Assembly: GCF_016793825.1 (NCBI RefSeq)
Contig: NZ_JAEULM010000044.1
Coordinates: 310,001 to 374,000 of the forward strand
Length of the DNA stretch: 64,000 nt
Reading direction: 5' to 3'
Source: Sphingopyxis sp.
GTDB taxonomy: Bacteria > Pseudomonadota > Alphaproteobacteria > Sphingomonadales > Sphingomonadaceae
Below are positions 62,739 through 64,000 of the stretch, in pieces. Below the pieces are notes generated by a model. The model was not told the DNA's origin, ran no database searches, and worked only from the letters and a program-made list of their open reading frames with translations. Made by a program: the position numbers and the translations under genes. Numbering within the stretch: position 1 is the first letter of the stretch; each line of letters starts with the position of its first letter.

Positions 62739-63599
62739 ATGCCTGCCGCCAATCCGAATCCGACGCACGACTGGGATGGTGCGACTGGCGACAATTGGGT
62801 CGAGCATCAGATGAGGCTCGACCGGATGCTGCAACCGTTCGGCGATGCCGCCCTTTCCGCCGCCAACGTACAGGCAGGCGAGCATATACTCGATGTCGGC
62901 TGCGGCGCAGGGACAACGAGCTTTGCCCTGAGTATCGCGGCCGGCGTGCGCGGACGGGTGGTCGGCGTCGACATCTCGCCGCAACTGATTGCCCGAGCGA
63001 AAGCCGATAGGAAGCCGGACGCGCCGGTTGCATTCGAACTCGCCGATGCCGCCACCGCGCCGTGGGCCTCGGACAGCTTCGATCTGCTCTTTTCACGCTT
63101 CGGCGTCATGTTCTTCGGCGATCCGGTCGCCGCGTTCACCCATATGCGCCGCGCGCTGAAGCCCGGAGGTCGTCTGACCTTCGTCTGCTGGCGTGGGGCG
63201 CAGGAAAATGACTGGGTGCGCCTTCCGATGGCGGCCATCCGCGATCTGGTCGTCCCGCCCAAAACAGACCCCGAAGCGCCCGGCCCGTTCGCTTTCGGCG
63301 ATCCGGCACGTGTCGAGCGAATTCTCCTAGCGAGCGGCTTTACCGACGCGATCCTGTCGCCCCTCGATGCCAGCATTCCTTACGGCCATGGCGCCACGCA
63401 CGATGACGCTGTCGAGGATGCGCTGCGCCTGAGTTTCGCTGTCGGCCCGCTGGCACGGGCATTGGCGGGTCAGCCAGAGGACATTCGCGCACGTGCAGCC
63501 GACGCCGTTCGCGCCGCCTTTGCCGCCCGACCCGGCGGAACGTCGGTGATGATCGACGGTGCGGCCTGGATCGTTACCGCGCACAATCCCGCAGGCTGA
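62739..63599 (+). CDS. Class I SAM-dependent methyltransferase
   Basis: 286 aa from the ATG at 62739 (TGGAG upstream); an alternative frame start is at 62667. Motif I ILDVGCGAGTTSFAL (residues 50-64), acidic VVGVDIS after it, and motif IV-like DLLFSRFGVMFFGDP. Resembles UbiE/phytanoyl-type small-molecule methyltransferases. Substrate unknown. Convergent with the Lrp-type regulator. Confidence 0.82.
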   Translation: MPAANPNPTHDWDGATGDNWVEHQMRLDRMLQPFGDAALSAANVQAGEHILDVGCGAGTTSFALSIAAGVRGRVVGVDISPQLIARAKADRKPDAPVAFELADAATAPWASDSFDLLFSRFGVMFFGDPVAAFTHMRRALKPGGRLTFVCWRGAQENDWVRLPMAAIRDLVVPPKTDPEAPGPFAFGDPARVERILLASGFTDAILSPLDASIPYGHGATHDDAVEDALRLSFAVGPLARALAGQPEDIRARAADAVRAAFAARPGGTSVMIDGAAWIVTAHNPAG

Positions 63600-63625
63600 A
63601 CCGGCGCTCCCTGGTCGACACGCGA

Positions 63626-64000
63626 TCAGCGTTCGATCTTGGTCGCCAGAATGACCGAGGTCGTCGTGCGTTCGATGCCATCCAGCAGACCGACATCGTC
63701 GATCAGTTCGTTGAGCTGGATGCCGTCTTCCGCCTCCAGCATCGCGATTATGTCGTACTCGCCGCTGATCGCATGGATCGCCTGCACTTGCGGCAGCGCC
63801 GCGAGAGCCTGTTCGACCTCGCGATGATAGCGCGGCAGCGTCTTGATCATCATATGCGCGCGGACGCGGCTGGCGGCGAAGGCATGACCGAGACGAACGG
63901 TGTAGCCCGCAACGACCTTGTCCTCCTCCAGCCGCGCAAGCCGCGAGTAGATTTGTCCGCGCGAAATACCGAGTTCCTTGGCGAGCTGCGCGATCGTCTG
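63626..64000 (-). CDS. Lrp/AsnC-family transcriptional regulator, 5' end outside window
   Basis: Frame open to the right edge; 124 residues are visible. The HTH (IAQLAKELGISRGQIYSRLARLEEDKVVAGYTVRLG) is followed by the AsnC/RAM effector domain (VEQALAALPQVQAIHAISGEYDIIAMLEAED). It probably senses an amino acid and controls the nearby amine-catabolism genes; that is inference from position. The first residues before the HTH lie outside. Confidence 0.88.
   Translation of the reverse strand, partial: QTIAQLAKELGISRGQIYSRLARLEEDKVVAGYTVRLGHAFAASRVRAHMMIKTLPRYHREVEQALAALPQVQAIHAISGEYDIIAMLEAEDGIQLNELIDDVGLLDGIERTTTSVILATKIER

Overview
The window is a gene-dense, high-GC stretch of an alphaproteobacterial chromosome, most likely from the Sphingomonadaceae and possibly Sphingopyxis-like. 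The grounds are the comEC-gltX-gltA arrangement, a TrmFO-type tRNA methylase, a cpa/tad pilus block with alphaproteobacterial gene order, GTG/TTG starts, and CtrA-like TTAA-N7-TTAAC sites. Genus is inference. I found no IS element, prophage, CRISPR array, tRNA or rRNA. Every intergenic gap is shorter than about 240 bases. One gene at about 46.9 kb is clearly lower in GC than its surroundings.

Layout. 0-8 kb: comEC (cut by the left edge) diverges from gltX-gltA. These face a minus-strand set: a membrane protein with a nucleotidyltransferase-like head, an unknown protein, and a histidine-kinase-like protein lacking the phospho-acceptor His. 8-24.5 kb: gyrA-DUF952, a secreted peroxiredoxin, a TauD-type dioxygenase, a YhhN protein, trmFO, an EF-hand protein diverging from oxyR, pgsA-moaD-moaE, an MFS transporter, RNase T2-nadC, nitronate monooxygenase, cyclophilin and mgtE. 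24.7-31.4 kb: a small entericidin lipoprotein, then a minus-strand housekeeping cluster argS-SPOR-nagZ-scpA-scpB-tatA-tatB-tatC. 31.5-36.2 kb: a lipoprotein, ispH-thrB-rnhA, a YegP-like protein and a DAO-family oxidoreductase. 36.2-43.4 kb: cpaA-B-C-D-E-tadB-tadC, a Tad pilus assembly block with no cpaF ATPase, pilin or minor-pilin gene. 43.4-47.3 kb: a fumarylacetoacetase-family hydrolase, a Tat-signal protein, a PhoR-like kinase, an HTH protein and the low-GC orphan.

47.3-64 kb is a polyamine and omega-amino-acid utilisation region. It holds two PuuA-like glutamine synthetases, a PuuB-like oxidase, three class III aminotransferases, a four-gene PotFGHI-type ABC importer, a PuuD-like hydrolase, glucokinase, and an Lrp/AsnC regulator cut by the right edge. 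Together these would import putrescine-like amines and degrade them by gamma-glutamylation and by direct transamination. No aldehyde dehydrogenase (PuuC) is in the window.

The least ordinary items are: the degenerate nucleotidyltransferase/membrane fusion; the His-less kinase; the cpaF-less Tad operon; a perfect CtrA-type site beside a tiny membrane protein; an inverted repeat whose distal arm overlaps the Shine-Dalgarno of the SpuC-like aminotransferase; and several perfect palindromes in divergent promoters.
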